From assembly GCF_001039355.2 (NCBI RefSeq), contig NW_019775845.1:123229-168183 (forward strand): a stretch of 44,955 bases of DNA. The letters are read 5' to 3'. How positions within the stretch are numbered: the first letter of the stretch is position 1; the number at the start of each line of letters is the position of its first letter. The translations under genes were made by a program, and so were the position numbers. This document shows positions 34,927 to 44,955 of this stretch, one piece after another. The stretch comes from Lingula anatina (lineage: Eukaryota; Brachiopoda; Lingulata; Lingulida; Lingulidae). The notes under the pieces are model-generated. The model did not search any database and was not told where the DNA came from. It saw only the letters and a program-made list of their open reading frames with translations.

Positions 34927-37900
34927 CTATATCTGCAGAACCAGGTTTCCCTTGGACCCCTGATTGCTGATGACATCTATGTGTGCTTGTGGCGCCTCCT
35001 TCAGGTCATATTTCCTGTGTACCACTGGTTTCAACCAGCCCTGTTCCATACCAGCATACATGAAGCTTCCCATCATTTCCCATTCATGCTGCAATGTAAA
35101 TTTTTGATAAAAATCAGTCTGACTCAGTCATACCCAAGTAATAGTACGACAAGCAATACACAACCCAATGAGTGCTGTTTACCTGTCACAAGTTAAGGCA
35201 CAGACAGAAGAAATCAATGCATTTATTAAATGTGTTATCAAGTAATTTAATTGTTTGAACCACAACCACATGGCTGTTTTGTACAATAAATAGATAAAGT
35301 GTCTGAAACTAAAAAATTTTTGATTTGATGCTTGGAACTAATGAACACCTATTAGGTTGATTTTTAATATTTTCAAACATTTAAAACAAAGGACAATCAG
35401 TGAGTGAATATATACAAATTTTTAATCATCACACAATGAATAAAGCAGGCATTGGACAATTTACCTAATTAATAAACAAAGTTATTTGTAACTGAATTAT
35501 ATTGCAAAAGAATGCTTAATGGGGAAAGCTGGCATGAAAAATCAAGCTCTAAAATTACGGTTTCAACATTAAAGAGTAAAAAAATTTTTAATAAATAAGC
35601 ATACCGGTTCAGTCACCATGAGCATGACTCCAATAACTGATGTTTCAACTGTCATCAGTTGACGAGGGTTGATCTCACAACTCCCACGATTACCTATAAT
35701 CTAAAATACAGAACTTGGGGGTAAATGTTTGAATTCAATTTATGAATACAATAAATGTGCACTCTTGTCTTTTATCTACACAATAATGAACATTCATTAT
35801 CTGTCTTTTAATTTGAATCTCTGGTCGCATAAAAATAAAAAGATCATCAAGATGTGATGTTAGTAAAAAATATTATTACAAAAACAATGTGATGAAAAAA
35901 GTGATAGAATACATAATGGTCCCCAAGAAAATGTACAACTTACACATTATACATGGATTTAGCTTATAAAATGTTCTATAAAAGTATAACAATTTGTCTA
36001 CCAGAATGCGGCCATGTTTCTTGCAAAGCATCGTGTCAGCAGGCAGGTTTACATTGGCCAACATCTCCAATATAATATCAACTCCCTTACCATCTGTGGC
36101 CTCCTATAGGAAAATACAGATTGAAACATAAATACAGACAAATAAGAACTTAAACATAGTGAAAACATGCCCATAGAAAAAGTGAGGATCAACCCTTATG
36201 TCTCTTAGTTTTTTCTCATCCTTCTTCATTAAGCCTAAGAATACTTTTGTCATCTTAATTCCAATTTCCTGTGGCAGGACACATAAAAAATCACCTTTAT
36301 TTTGTCCAGGTACCCCTCTTCCTTGTGATTAAAAGCATGGTGGGCCCCATTCTCCTTGACAAGATGCAGGCCCTCTGCTGTGCTCGCAGTACCTATAACC
36401 TGCAGACCCAGGTTCTTAGCTATCTGACAAGCTGCCAAACCAACCTAAGAAAATAATATACAAAAAAATAAAGTTTAATCTCATTTCTAGATCTGCAATT
36501 TCTGTAAATACTTATATTCTAAATATATTTCATACTAGGAAAATATACTGTGGCACTGAGCAACCTTCAAGCAATTAAAATATAATAAAATATTTTTGCT
36601 GACCAGAAGCCTCAGAGAGGATGAAGACACCAACTTGTAATGCTGAATAATTATATGCAAACTGCCAATGCTTAGGGTCAATAAACATGTGTTTGCCAGA
36701 AAAAATTACTGATAATACTGATCTACACATTTGAGTATCTTAACATGATATTTAAAAAGGTATCTTTACTATCTAGATGATTTCTATAATATGGTATCTG
36801 TAATGTGATGTTTACAATGAAAACTTACTCCGCCACTTGCACCATGGACAAGCACAGTTTCTCCTGGTTTAGCACTGCCCCTAAAAATAGTGAGCGAAAT
36901 TCCTCTTACTAGTACAAGGAAAATACATATTAACCAGGCCATTGCCGGGGGGCAAACTAACTGCCCTTTCTTCCCGGCAAAGGCCTACCTAGGTAAAAAT
37001 TGATCTAGTTACATGAAAGTTTCTCGGTAAAAGGTCCCATGTTCCAGAAAAAGACCCCTACCCCCTTTGAAATTGCTGGCTATGGGCCTGTTACCAGTAG
37101 TTCCAAAGTTATGGCTAGTCATCAGTGAGTTTCAGAAAGATTCTATGAACTGCTGTTATCAGTATGCTTCTACCATTTCCAGTAATTGCCCAAACCCAGG
37201 GTGTAGTAACTTCCATCAGCATATGACAAGTTACCAAACTAAAGAAAATAACTGAACTGTACCTAATAACAAGGGCCCTATATGCAGTGAAGTAGGGGAC
37301 TCCAACACAAGCTCCCTGTGTAAACTCCAAGTTTTTATGGAGTTTAAAGGTTGTCCTGTCATCAGCCACTGCATACTCGGCATACCCACCAGAAGCTGTG
37401 CGAACTGTGTACACGTGGTCTCCTTTCTAGAAAAATTTGTTGCAGAGGTTGGAGCTTGGAATAATATGAAATATTCATTTATTTACGAAAATATTAAAGT
37501 CTAAAAACACTCCTCCCCCCCCCCCCATGCACACACACACATGCAGACAGACAAATAAACTTTTTATCATTGTATATATCATACAATTTGTCAATTAATC
37601 TATAATTTTTATCTACTTAAACAGATAATTAATCAAAGTGTACTTCAAAATTCATGTAATCACGTTTTTCCTGGTTGCAACAGATGGGTTGTTATTCATC
37701 ATGATATCATATTATACTGGTATCTGAACATTCCCAAACTCATTTCTTCATTAAATTGCAAAGCTGGAAACATGAACTTGTACTGTCTTTAACTCCAAAA
37801 CTTGTGGAGTTAAACCAAACAGTGAAGTGAAGTCACAGCAATCACTTACTTTAAACTTAGTGACCTCTTCCCCTAATTCCTCCACTATTCCTGACACGTC

Positions 37901-39332
37901 CATGCCAGGGGTATAGGGCAATGGTGGCTTCACTGTGTGTGTTCCTGTGCGGATATATGTGTCCACTGGGTTTATCCCTGCAGCTGCTACCTTGATCAAA
38001 ACCTGGAGAGATGTACTTAGATGAATAAATTCAATGTAACATATTTCATTAACATTTTCAGTCTGTCAGTTAAGTGTGTGTGTGTGTGTGTGTATGTGTG
38101 TGTGTGTGTGTGTGTGCATGTGTGCGTGCTTTAATCATACTTTCTACATCAGACCGAGCTGGTGAAAATGTACAGAGATAGATAGTAATAGTTATAATAC
38201 AAAAAAAACTTTTACACGTACAGATAAATAGCACCAAAATCACATATATAGACATGCATTGCTATTACACATACACATCCAGTATTTCAGAATCATAAAC
38301 TAGGTGCAATCTTTATGAAGAATCAACTGTTCACAGCATTGATTGCATGCCAGCATCATACTATTAGTATTGTACATGACATAAGATATAGAAATTAATT
38401 ATGCACGAGCCTGTTTTCTACTACGTGAAATAAACCTTAAGATTTACAGTAATTATTTATAGCCACAGACATCACTAAGTGGAAGATGCAGTACAGTTTC
38501 TTTTCTCAAAAGCAGTTAAGGAACTTGGCCAAAGATATTATCACTGTCTTGTTTGGGTTGGTCATTATCATTATGTGATTATGAAGGAGAAATTATCTTT
38601 GTTGTTTAAAGTGTAAACCATGTGTGGCCACTTTCTACTACTTAATTGAAAGAGTTCCTTTCTATTTGCAGTGTATAGAGGACAGATAATCAAAAAGTGC
38701 TCTTCATCCTCTATAACTACAAATTTGGTTTTCCCTCAACATAGTGACCTGTTTCAGTATTCAAATTGTGGCTGCTAATTTTTAAATTTGGTTAGGGTTA
38801 AATGTTTTCCTTTACCTTGAATTATATCGAGGTATTTTTCTTTCTTAAAAATAAGTTTAAAAGTTTTACATATTCTAAACTTGAGATTTTCTTGTGATAC
38901 ATGTACCTTCTACTATGCCATGGTTGTATATACTACAGTCTCTAAGTCTAACACTAAAATTTCTATGAAGTTTTTAAGAGCATGCTTTTTATGCATGCAT
39001 TCAAAGTCTTTTTTGGTGGTTTCGTTTAATCAAATTAAGTGCCTCATAGGAAAATTAAGGATTTTCTCAAACAGCCAACTGTAAAAGAGTACATTTCAAT
39101 GCACGGATTTCTACATGGCAACTCACTTCTTTAATTTTTTTTTTCATTTTTCATACTCCAAGTGAATGACCTAATTAATTACTAACCACCTGACTATTAT
39201 TCTCACCTGACATTTCCCAGGTTTTGGAATGGGGACATCTTTAGCCAGCACCAACACCTCAGGTCCACCAAACTCACTCACTCGAATAGCTCGCATCACC
39301 TGGGCCATCAAACCACGAGTTAAGAATGGCAT
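34927..39332 (-). CDS. CRYZ: Quinone oxidoreductase / zeta-crystallin, complete, eight exons
   Basis: Cytosolic NADPH-dependent quinone reductase of the medium-chain dehydrogenase/reductase superfamily (zinc-free branch); one-electron reduction of quinones is the known family activity. Exons: 39332-39207, 38002-37850, 37426-37263, 36880-36829, 36444-36295, 36103-36002, 35700-35605, 35088-34927; all junctions are in phase. The product is 334 residues (human 329). [15 protein letters not shown] and [13 protein letters not shown] mark the amino-terminal catalytic fold. [10 protein letters not shown] and PYFTAYRAL follow, and the Rossmann NADPH loop [15 protein letters not shown] (about 160-174) is split between exons 4 and 5. 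[11 protein letters not shown] and EQGWLKPVV are C-terminal anchors. A second in-frame ATG at 39308 would give 326 residues; TAG directly precedes the first. Confidence 0.95.
37505..37545. repeat. C-run and CA microsatellite
   Basis: A poly-C tract of about 13 bases followed by a short CA repeat, in the CRYZ intron between exons 2 and 3. Confidence 0.85.
38073..38130. repeat. (TG)n microsatellite
   Basis: An interrupted TG dinucleotide run of about 25 units in CRYZ intron 1. Confidence 0.95.
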
Positions 39333-39904
39333 CTACAGCGTATCTTCCCCGGAAAGAAAACAAAAACCAAGAATATATATATATATTAATCAGAGGATAT
39401 TGGTTGAGCACCCTGAATGTTTAGGATGTTTCAACTACAGTAAGTGATACTACACACAGCTACAGTACGTACCTTTAACGGCACTTGGACCTATTTTATC
39501 AGCAGGTTGTTTCCAGTTACAGAGAGACTTATAGTGTATGAAGTGGGGGTTATATGTAGCATTCAAGTAACCTTAAACATTTTAACGTCCAAGCTACATG
39601 TGAAATTCATATTTGATGGATTCTGTTATCTACATGTATAGCTAGCTTACAAATAGTATGACAATGCAGAATACATAACAGCCAGAGCATTGTCAATCTA
39701 TCTGGAGTATCTAGATTATTAATGTTGACTGAGACCTCGACTATTCGCACAAGTGACTGCGCAGTGCGCGGTCCACGATATAGCAGATATTACACTGCAC
39801 CGACACATGTATAATATCAGTCGGTATACCATGACAGAATGAAACTTGATATTTCCCTAAATTAGGGCTTAATACTAAGTGTTGTCATGTTGTGTCTTGG
39901 TATA

Positions 39905-39979
39905 CTTTTAGCTTTCTAGCTGAAACTAGTCAGGTGTCTTCTGACCAGCTTTAATTACCGGTAGCTAGAAAGCTAAAAG
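39905..39979. repeat. Hairpin, 17-bp perfect arms
   Basis: CTTTTAGCTTTCTAGCT (39905-39921) pairs exactly with AGCTAGAAAGCTAAAAG (39963-39979) across a 41-base loop. Confidence 0.9.
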
Positions 39980-40552
39980 CTACGACTGGCCTGGTACTCA
40001 CCTCAATCTTGCACACGTTTACAAAGTCGACCTAGTTTTGTAAGTAGGTCAGCTGTTAGTTACCAAAGGTCATTTCATGTCAAGGCAATTTACCTACTAT
40101 ACAGTAGTTTGTTAGGAATAGAAGTCGTCCCGTTTCCATAGCCGTGCCTTGCTTGTGCTATACGTAAAAAAAAGCAGCACAACAGAATACAAAAGCCTTT
40201 GAACAATCTCAACGGTGGCTAAACGGTGTCTCAAGATAATCTTTTACAACTGCAGTAGAATCTACGTCTGTATACTAAACCAGCAGGCGGTCCCCAGCAG
40301 GGGTGACTGTATTCACGTAAGGTGCATGTTCATGTACTAGTACATGTAGTTTGATTCCCAGCTCTCTGACCTCCATGACAACATGAAAGACCCCTATTCC
40401 TTTTTCCGAGGAAAATTAGATTTGCTGGATTTTTTGGGGAAAATACACATATATATAGGCCTACTAGCTTTCAAATAAAAAGTAGACAAAAACTTTAATT
40501 ATAAGAGATTTTTGTTAGATTTAGAGACAGCAACATTCAACTTTGGCATATA

Positions 40553-40587
40553 GCAAGGAGTTATAACAGTCTGTTATAACTCCTTGC
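40553..40587. repeat. Near-perfect 35-bp palindrome
   Basis: GCAAGGAGTTATAACAG (40553-40569), one T, then the exact complement CTGTTATAACTCCTTGC (40571-40587). Confidence 0.9.
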
Positions 40588-41642
40588 ATATAGTAATTAT
40601 ATCAAATTTGATAAAAATTCCGGTACCAGAAGATAGTTTCAAGAAAATGCCCAAAATTGGCCAATATATATATAACAGTTTCCCCACCATTTCTTTTAAC
40701 TTAAATATTTATCTTGATATAAGTACAAAGCATTTAAACAGTTACACTCACACTTTAACAGCAAAAAAAAACCATTCCTTTTTCGTTATTTTATTCACCA
40801 CACCACGTGCTTCTTACTTAATTTTAAGCCAGTGCCCCGTATTATAGCTGCTATGTATCATAGGCATTAATAGTGTTAATTGATGGCAGTGGACCCATAG
40901 CAGATAATGACATTTTACCTACTATCAGCAGATTTCTGACTTTTTGGGAGCTACAATCGGACATCCCCAGTTAGTTTAGTGTTTTCATGCATAAAACATT
41001 TTTGATTATTTTAGCAGAGTCCCTGTACGTAATGTGTATAGAGCTGCATCTGGCAATCAATGTGAAATTGTGTTAGAGAAGATTTCACAATTTTACTTTA
41101 TTCAAATTTTGCTCATGCTTTTTGGGTTTTGTATACACTTTAACCCAGCAATGCACTGATCCTGATCATAAAGATACAGTGTGTAATATCTATGACTGTT
41201 TAAATATAAGCTTCTAAAATCTGTCATCAATTTCAGTTTTAACTATTTATTCACTTCTTCCGGTACGTGTATTACATTTAACTTCATTTGGGCTATATAA
41301 GTCCCAAGAAATAATTGTGATAGACTACATGTATGACCAATAATTGTTCTATCATGGTTAAACCAACTCATTTTTGTTATCCTATTGAATAAAAGATGAT
41401 GACAAATATCAAAGCAAAGTTTGTTTTATCATCTTAAAGCCATTAATATAAGCTGTATGGTTATGGATTAAGGCAAACACATAACAGTATTCTAAAATCT
41501 ATCTTATCAATGTGCCATAATAGGCCTGTACTTGCCAACTTCAATACAAGGTAAGAGACTGACCCTTTTAACCCTTGCATGACCCAAATTTCAATTCAGA
41601 TTGGACCTTTTCTGGCCAAAAGGGGGCTTTGTCAATGAGTGC

Positions 41643-41855
41643 TTTCCCAGAGATTTAGATCGATCTAAAGATTAAGTTTTAGATCAACCTAACTCCCTGG
41701 GGGTTCACGCTAAATTGCAGTCAGCCAAGCGGGCACCATAGTTAATTACCCCCTTACAGCTTTTAGTAGGCGGGACAGACGCTTAAGCTGGCCAAGCTGA
41801 CAGTAATCTAGTGAGACTCCCCACAGGGATAGATCGATCTAAAAATCTATGGAAA
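41643..41855. mobile_element. MITE with ATTTAGATCGATC termini, copy 2
   Basis: It is collinear with 26620-26803, with the same CCCAGAGATTTAGATCGATC left end and TAGATCGATCTAAA...CTATGG right end and conserved blocks between. It carries an insertion of about 25 bases relative to copy 1. Confidence 0.75.
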
Positions 41856-43131
41856 TGGGGTGAATGACATCCCCCTCCCCACTCCACGGGTCTGCACCCA
41901 TCAGCATTGAAAAAAAGAACAAAGATCTTAAACTGTCTTTTTTTCAGCAGTTAGTTTCAATTTGGACATGCATTTGAATGCAAAAACACATCAGCAATTC
42001 CTTGGCCTGCTTGTTGAAACTTGCTGCAGATTTGGAGATAATTTATCCCTCTTGCATGCATTACCATCCTGTTGGCTTTCTGAAGGATTTATTTAAAATT
42101 CTTGACAATGAGTAAAATTAAGGCACCATCTAGTGTCAAGCAGAAGTCGATAAATCCATCTGCCAGCCATACCTGGTGATCATACAACTGTCAAGTATGT
42201 CCAAGAGAAGTCAGTGTCTAATGTAGGATGGAAACATGTGGGACAGACTGTCATCAAGAAGGACAGAAAGCTGTAAATGCCGGCGACAAGCAGAAATGAA
42301 AGCAACACAAGACTGTTGAACAGGGCTCCATAACTGAACATGGCCACCTGTATCTTGACACTGATAGCACTGCATCTTGTAGCACTGAATGTATGCTACA
42401 TCTAAAGACCCCATTTTACCTGAAACAGATAAAGATGAAATGAAGGTTAAAATACATTCCACACAGCTTCTGATCATGCATTATGTCAATGTGAACCATA
42501 CCAAGGCCTGGAATTTTACAGGTAATGCAAACATTCTTGACCAAACAACCATTTCAGTTTTTCCTTTTAATGCGTGAAATGTGTGCCATTATGAATGATT
42601 TTAAGTTAACTTTTGGGATATAAAAAAGGGTTACCAAACTTACAGGCAGCTAAAATGTTTAAGACTACAATCCTATAGCCTCCAAGCTTTCAAATTCACC
42701 CAGCCTTTGTATATTAAATTACAGTAAAATTCAATAGCCAATTTTCCCATTTATCTGTATGTAAATACCACTTCCTCCTGGGACATATTTAAAGTAAGTG
42801 GCATATATCTATGTATTCTTTATAAAAGACCATCTGGGGTAGATCCAGAGATATTTTCTGACAAGCTTCCTTATCTTTGTTGATCCATTTGCCATTTTTT
42901 GTAAGTCTTCCGAGAGAAAAAATTAGATACCGTCAAAATAAACTTGAAAATCTGATCATCTTCTGGAAGACGCAGAAGACGTCCTAAAACAGCCACTGAT
43001 TATGGTATCAATCTATATACATGTACAAAAAGTTTAATCTTAAAACACTACAAACAAAACATATAGCACTGACCTCATTCTTTTAGGCATGAAGTAAAAA
43101 AATCCGTACCATATTTTGAATGACACCAGTA
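41856..43131. other. Between the two CRYZ copies
   Basis: No gene is supported. A minus-strand open frame at 42477-42211 (88 codons, several Cys) matches no family I recognise. The inverted dispersed repeat occupies 42850-42985. Confidence 0.45.
42850..42985 (-). repeat. Dispersed repeat, inverted copy of 8.3 kb unit
   Basis: The reverse complement matches 8262-8405, including AGATTTTCAAGTTTATT, GGTATCTAATTTTTTCT and ATGGATCAACAAAGATAA. Confidence 0.75.
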
Positions 43132-43510
43132 CTATATCTGCAGAACAAGGTTTCCCTTGCATCCTGGATTGCTGATGATATCTGCATGTGCCTGTGGTGC
43201 ATCCTTCAGGTCATATTTCCTGTGTACAACTGGTTTCAACCAGCCCTGTTCCATACCAGCATACATGAAGCTTCCCATCATTTCCCATTCATGCTGGAGT
43301 GTAAATTTCAACCATAAAAAGAAAATTCTCCTTCTTCACGAGGAAAACAAAAAAAGACAATTGTACTAGACTAACAGAAAAGACAATCTAGGCATATCAG
43401 ATATTTTTATGATTTTTACTGAAGTCAGTTGATTATACATGTACAACAAACAATTAAGTTGAGGTGCACTGAATGCTTTTTAATACTTACAGATTTTATA
43501 GTACATGATG

Positions 43511-43541
<31 letters not shown>

Positions 43542-44795
43542 AGGGGGGGAGGGGGGAACTTAAACAGATTGTTTCAGATTATGCACAATGCTGCATACTG
43601 TTTACATATCTACCATAACCGTTATAAACATTGGATGTGCCATAATTATCATTGCTACACAACATAATATGCCAGTTTTACAAAATTAGTCAAAAGAGCT
43701 TGCCTTAAAAACTTTCCAGATATTTTTAGTGAAGTGCTACTCACTTTCAAACAAAATTAAGAAAATTTAAACTTCACACAAGGGGAAAATTCAGCAAAAA
43801 ATTTGATCAAGGTAATACATTTTTTATAAACTGAATTATGTAAAAAAAAAAACTTAATGGGTGTAAATTATTTACCTGTTCCAAAATTTGTTTATTAATG
43901 GTATCAATGTGATAGAGTATAACAAAGTAACTTGCAAGTAAATATAAGCATACCCCTTCAGTCATCATAAGCTTGACTCCAATAACAGAAGTTTCATTTG
44001 TCATCAGTTTGCTAAAGTTGAACTCACAGTCCCCACGATTACCTATAACCTAAGACACAAAATTTTGAGGTTAATTGTTGAAATTCCATTATGACCACAT
44101 TTTTGACACTAATCTATACAAGTAAAATCATTCAAGAATGAAAATTTAATAAATGTTTATTCAAATTTGATTTTAGGAATTTAAAAAATAAAATAATCAT
44201 CAAGCATAGTTAACAGAAAATACACAGTATGAATTTAAATACAGCATGAGGAAAAATTGTACATAATGGCCTCCTTGAACTTTTTATTAGTTTAAAGAAT
44301 CTTGAGTGTTATAATATTGAAAAAAAATTATACCATAATTCGACAATGTTTCTTGCAAAGCATTACATCAGCAGGCAGGTTTACATTGGCCATCATCTCC
44401 AATATAATATCAACTCCCTTACCCTCTGTGGCCTCCTATTAGAAAATACAGATGAAAATATTGACAAAGACATCACCTATCAAAACACATATAAGAAAAA
44501 TCATGCAAAATGAAAATGAAGGTATCAGTAATTTTTGTATTTTATACAGGTACGTAAGTCTCTTTCTCTTTTACCCTTCTCCATAATGTTGATGCAATCT
44601 GGAGTGAAATTCCTATCCCCTGTGACAGAACACATTAAAAATCACCTTTATTTTCCCCTGATGCCCCTCTTCCTTGTGATTGAAAACATGGTGGGCCCCA
44701 TTCTCCTTGACAAGATGCAGGCCCTCTGCTGTGCTGGCAGTACCTATAACCTGCAGACCCAGGTTCTTAGCTATCTGACAAGCTGCCAAACCAAC
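43132..44795 (-). CDS. Second CRYZ-like quinone oxidoreductase, 3' half only
   Basis: Tandem paralogue of the complete gene to its left, in the same orientation. Exons in the window: 44795-44646, 44435-44334, 44049-43954, 43293-43132, with lengths 150, 102, 96 and 162, identical to exons 5-8 of the complete copy and with the same phases and an intact stop. It starts at [18 protein letters not shown], so the catalytic fold and most of the NADPH loop lie beyond the right edge. Differences cluster in some places: EEGHQGKIK for [16 protein letters not shown] for KKHGRIL (a Gly of the conserved GGRV region becomes Cys), and [13 protein letters not shown] for [13 protein letters not shown]. No frame damage is visible. 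Confidence 0.9.
43510..43556. repeat. Poly-T tract followed by G-rich run
   Basis: About 29 T then a purine run rich in G, inside the last intron of the second CRYZ copy. The layout resembles the G10-T21 tract near 291-321 on the opposite strand. Confidence 0.9.
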
Positions 44796-44955
44796 CTAAG
44801 AAAATATACACACAAAGTTCTGAATATACTACCCATAGACTAACATTGTCTGTCAATATCTGATTAAGATGATTTTCAACTACTGTTCATTATACATATT
44901 ATCTCAAATGGATGGCCATAGTACAATGTTCAAATAAAATGTGAAGTATTTAAGA
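44796..44955. other. Right edge, intron of CRYZ copy 2
   Basis: AT-rich sequence upstream of the first visible exon of the second CRYZ copy; no further exon is seen before the window ends. Confidence 0.6.

Larger units (their letters stand above)
39333..41642. other. Upstream region of CRYZ copy 1
   Basis: This contains the presumed promoter and 5' UTR of the complete CRYZ gene; no TATA box or other motif stands out. Two strong inverted repeats lie at 39905-39979 and 40553-40587. No gene is supported. Confidence 0.5.

Noticed and set aside
42211-42477. 88-codon minus-strand frame with several cysteines
   Set aside because: There is no recognisable family, no leader and no supporting splice structure; it is plausible as chance or old repeat.

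Overview
The window is AT-rich nuclear DNA of an animal. Genes are split by many short GT-AG introns and surrounded by dispersed repeats. The gene content (a long centriolin homologue, a somatomedin-B/seven-helix orphan receptor, zeta-crystallin-type quinone reductases) and the tandem-core repeat elements, which recall the 'pearl' elements of bivalves, point to a marine invertebrate, most likely a lophotrochozoan such as a mollusc. This placement is inference; nothing here fixes the species.

Layout. Bases 1-849 hold no gene that I can support. Bases 916-7778, minus strand, hold a three-exon receptor gene (977 residues predicted): a large exon with signal peptide, somatomedin-B-like knot and Cys-rich ectodomain, a 48-codon middle exon, and a final exon with the membrane-proximal ectodomain and seven helices. 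All three junctions keep phase. Its last intron carries a 2.5-kb tandem-repeat element and a TTAA-flanked MITE. Bases 7779-9525 are mostly repeats. Bases 9526-32862, plus strand, hold 44 consecutive exons of centriolin (CNTRL/CEP110), about 1,980 residues running from the middle of the human protein to the stop; the leucine-rich-repeat amino terminus is absent. Bases 34927-39332, minus strand, hold a complete eight-exon quinone oxidoreductase (CRYZ), convergent with centriolin. Bases 43132-44795, minus strand, hold the last four exons of a second, tandemly duplicated CRYZ copy that runs off the right edge.

The genes look like unrelated neighbours: a cell-surface receptor, a centrosome/midbody scaffold and a cytosolic NADPH enzyme. 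I see no operon-like or novel multi-gene system. The points most worth following are structural: the receptor gene lying antisense upstream of (or nested within) a centriolin gene that lacks its 5' exons; a GC-AG intron; an assembly gap with duplicated haplotype sequence; an RS-rich centriolin tail; the CRYZ tandem duplication; and several repeat families present two or more times in the window.
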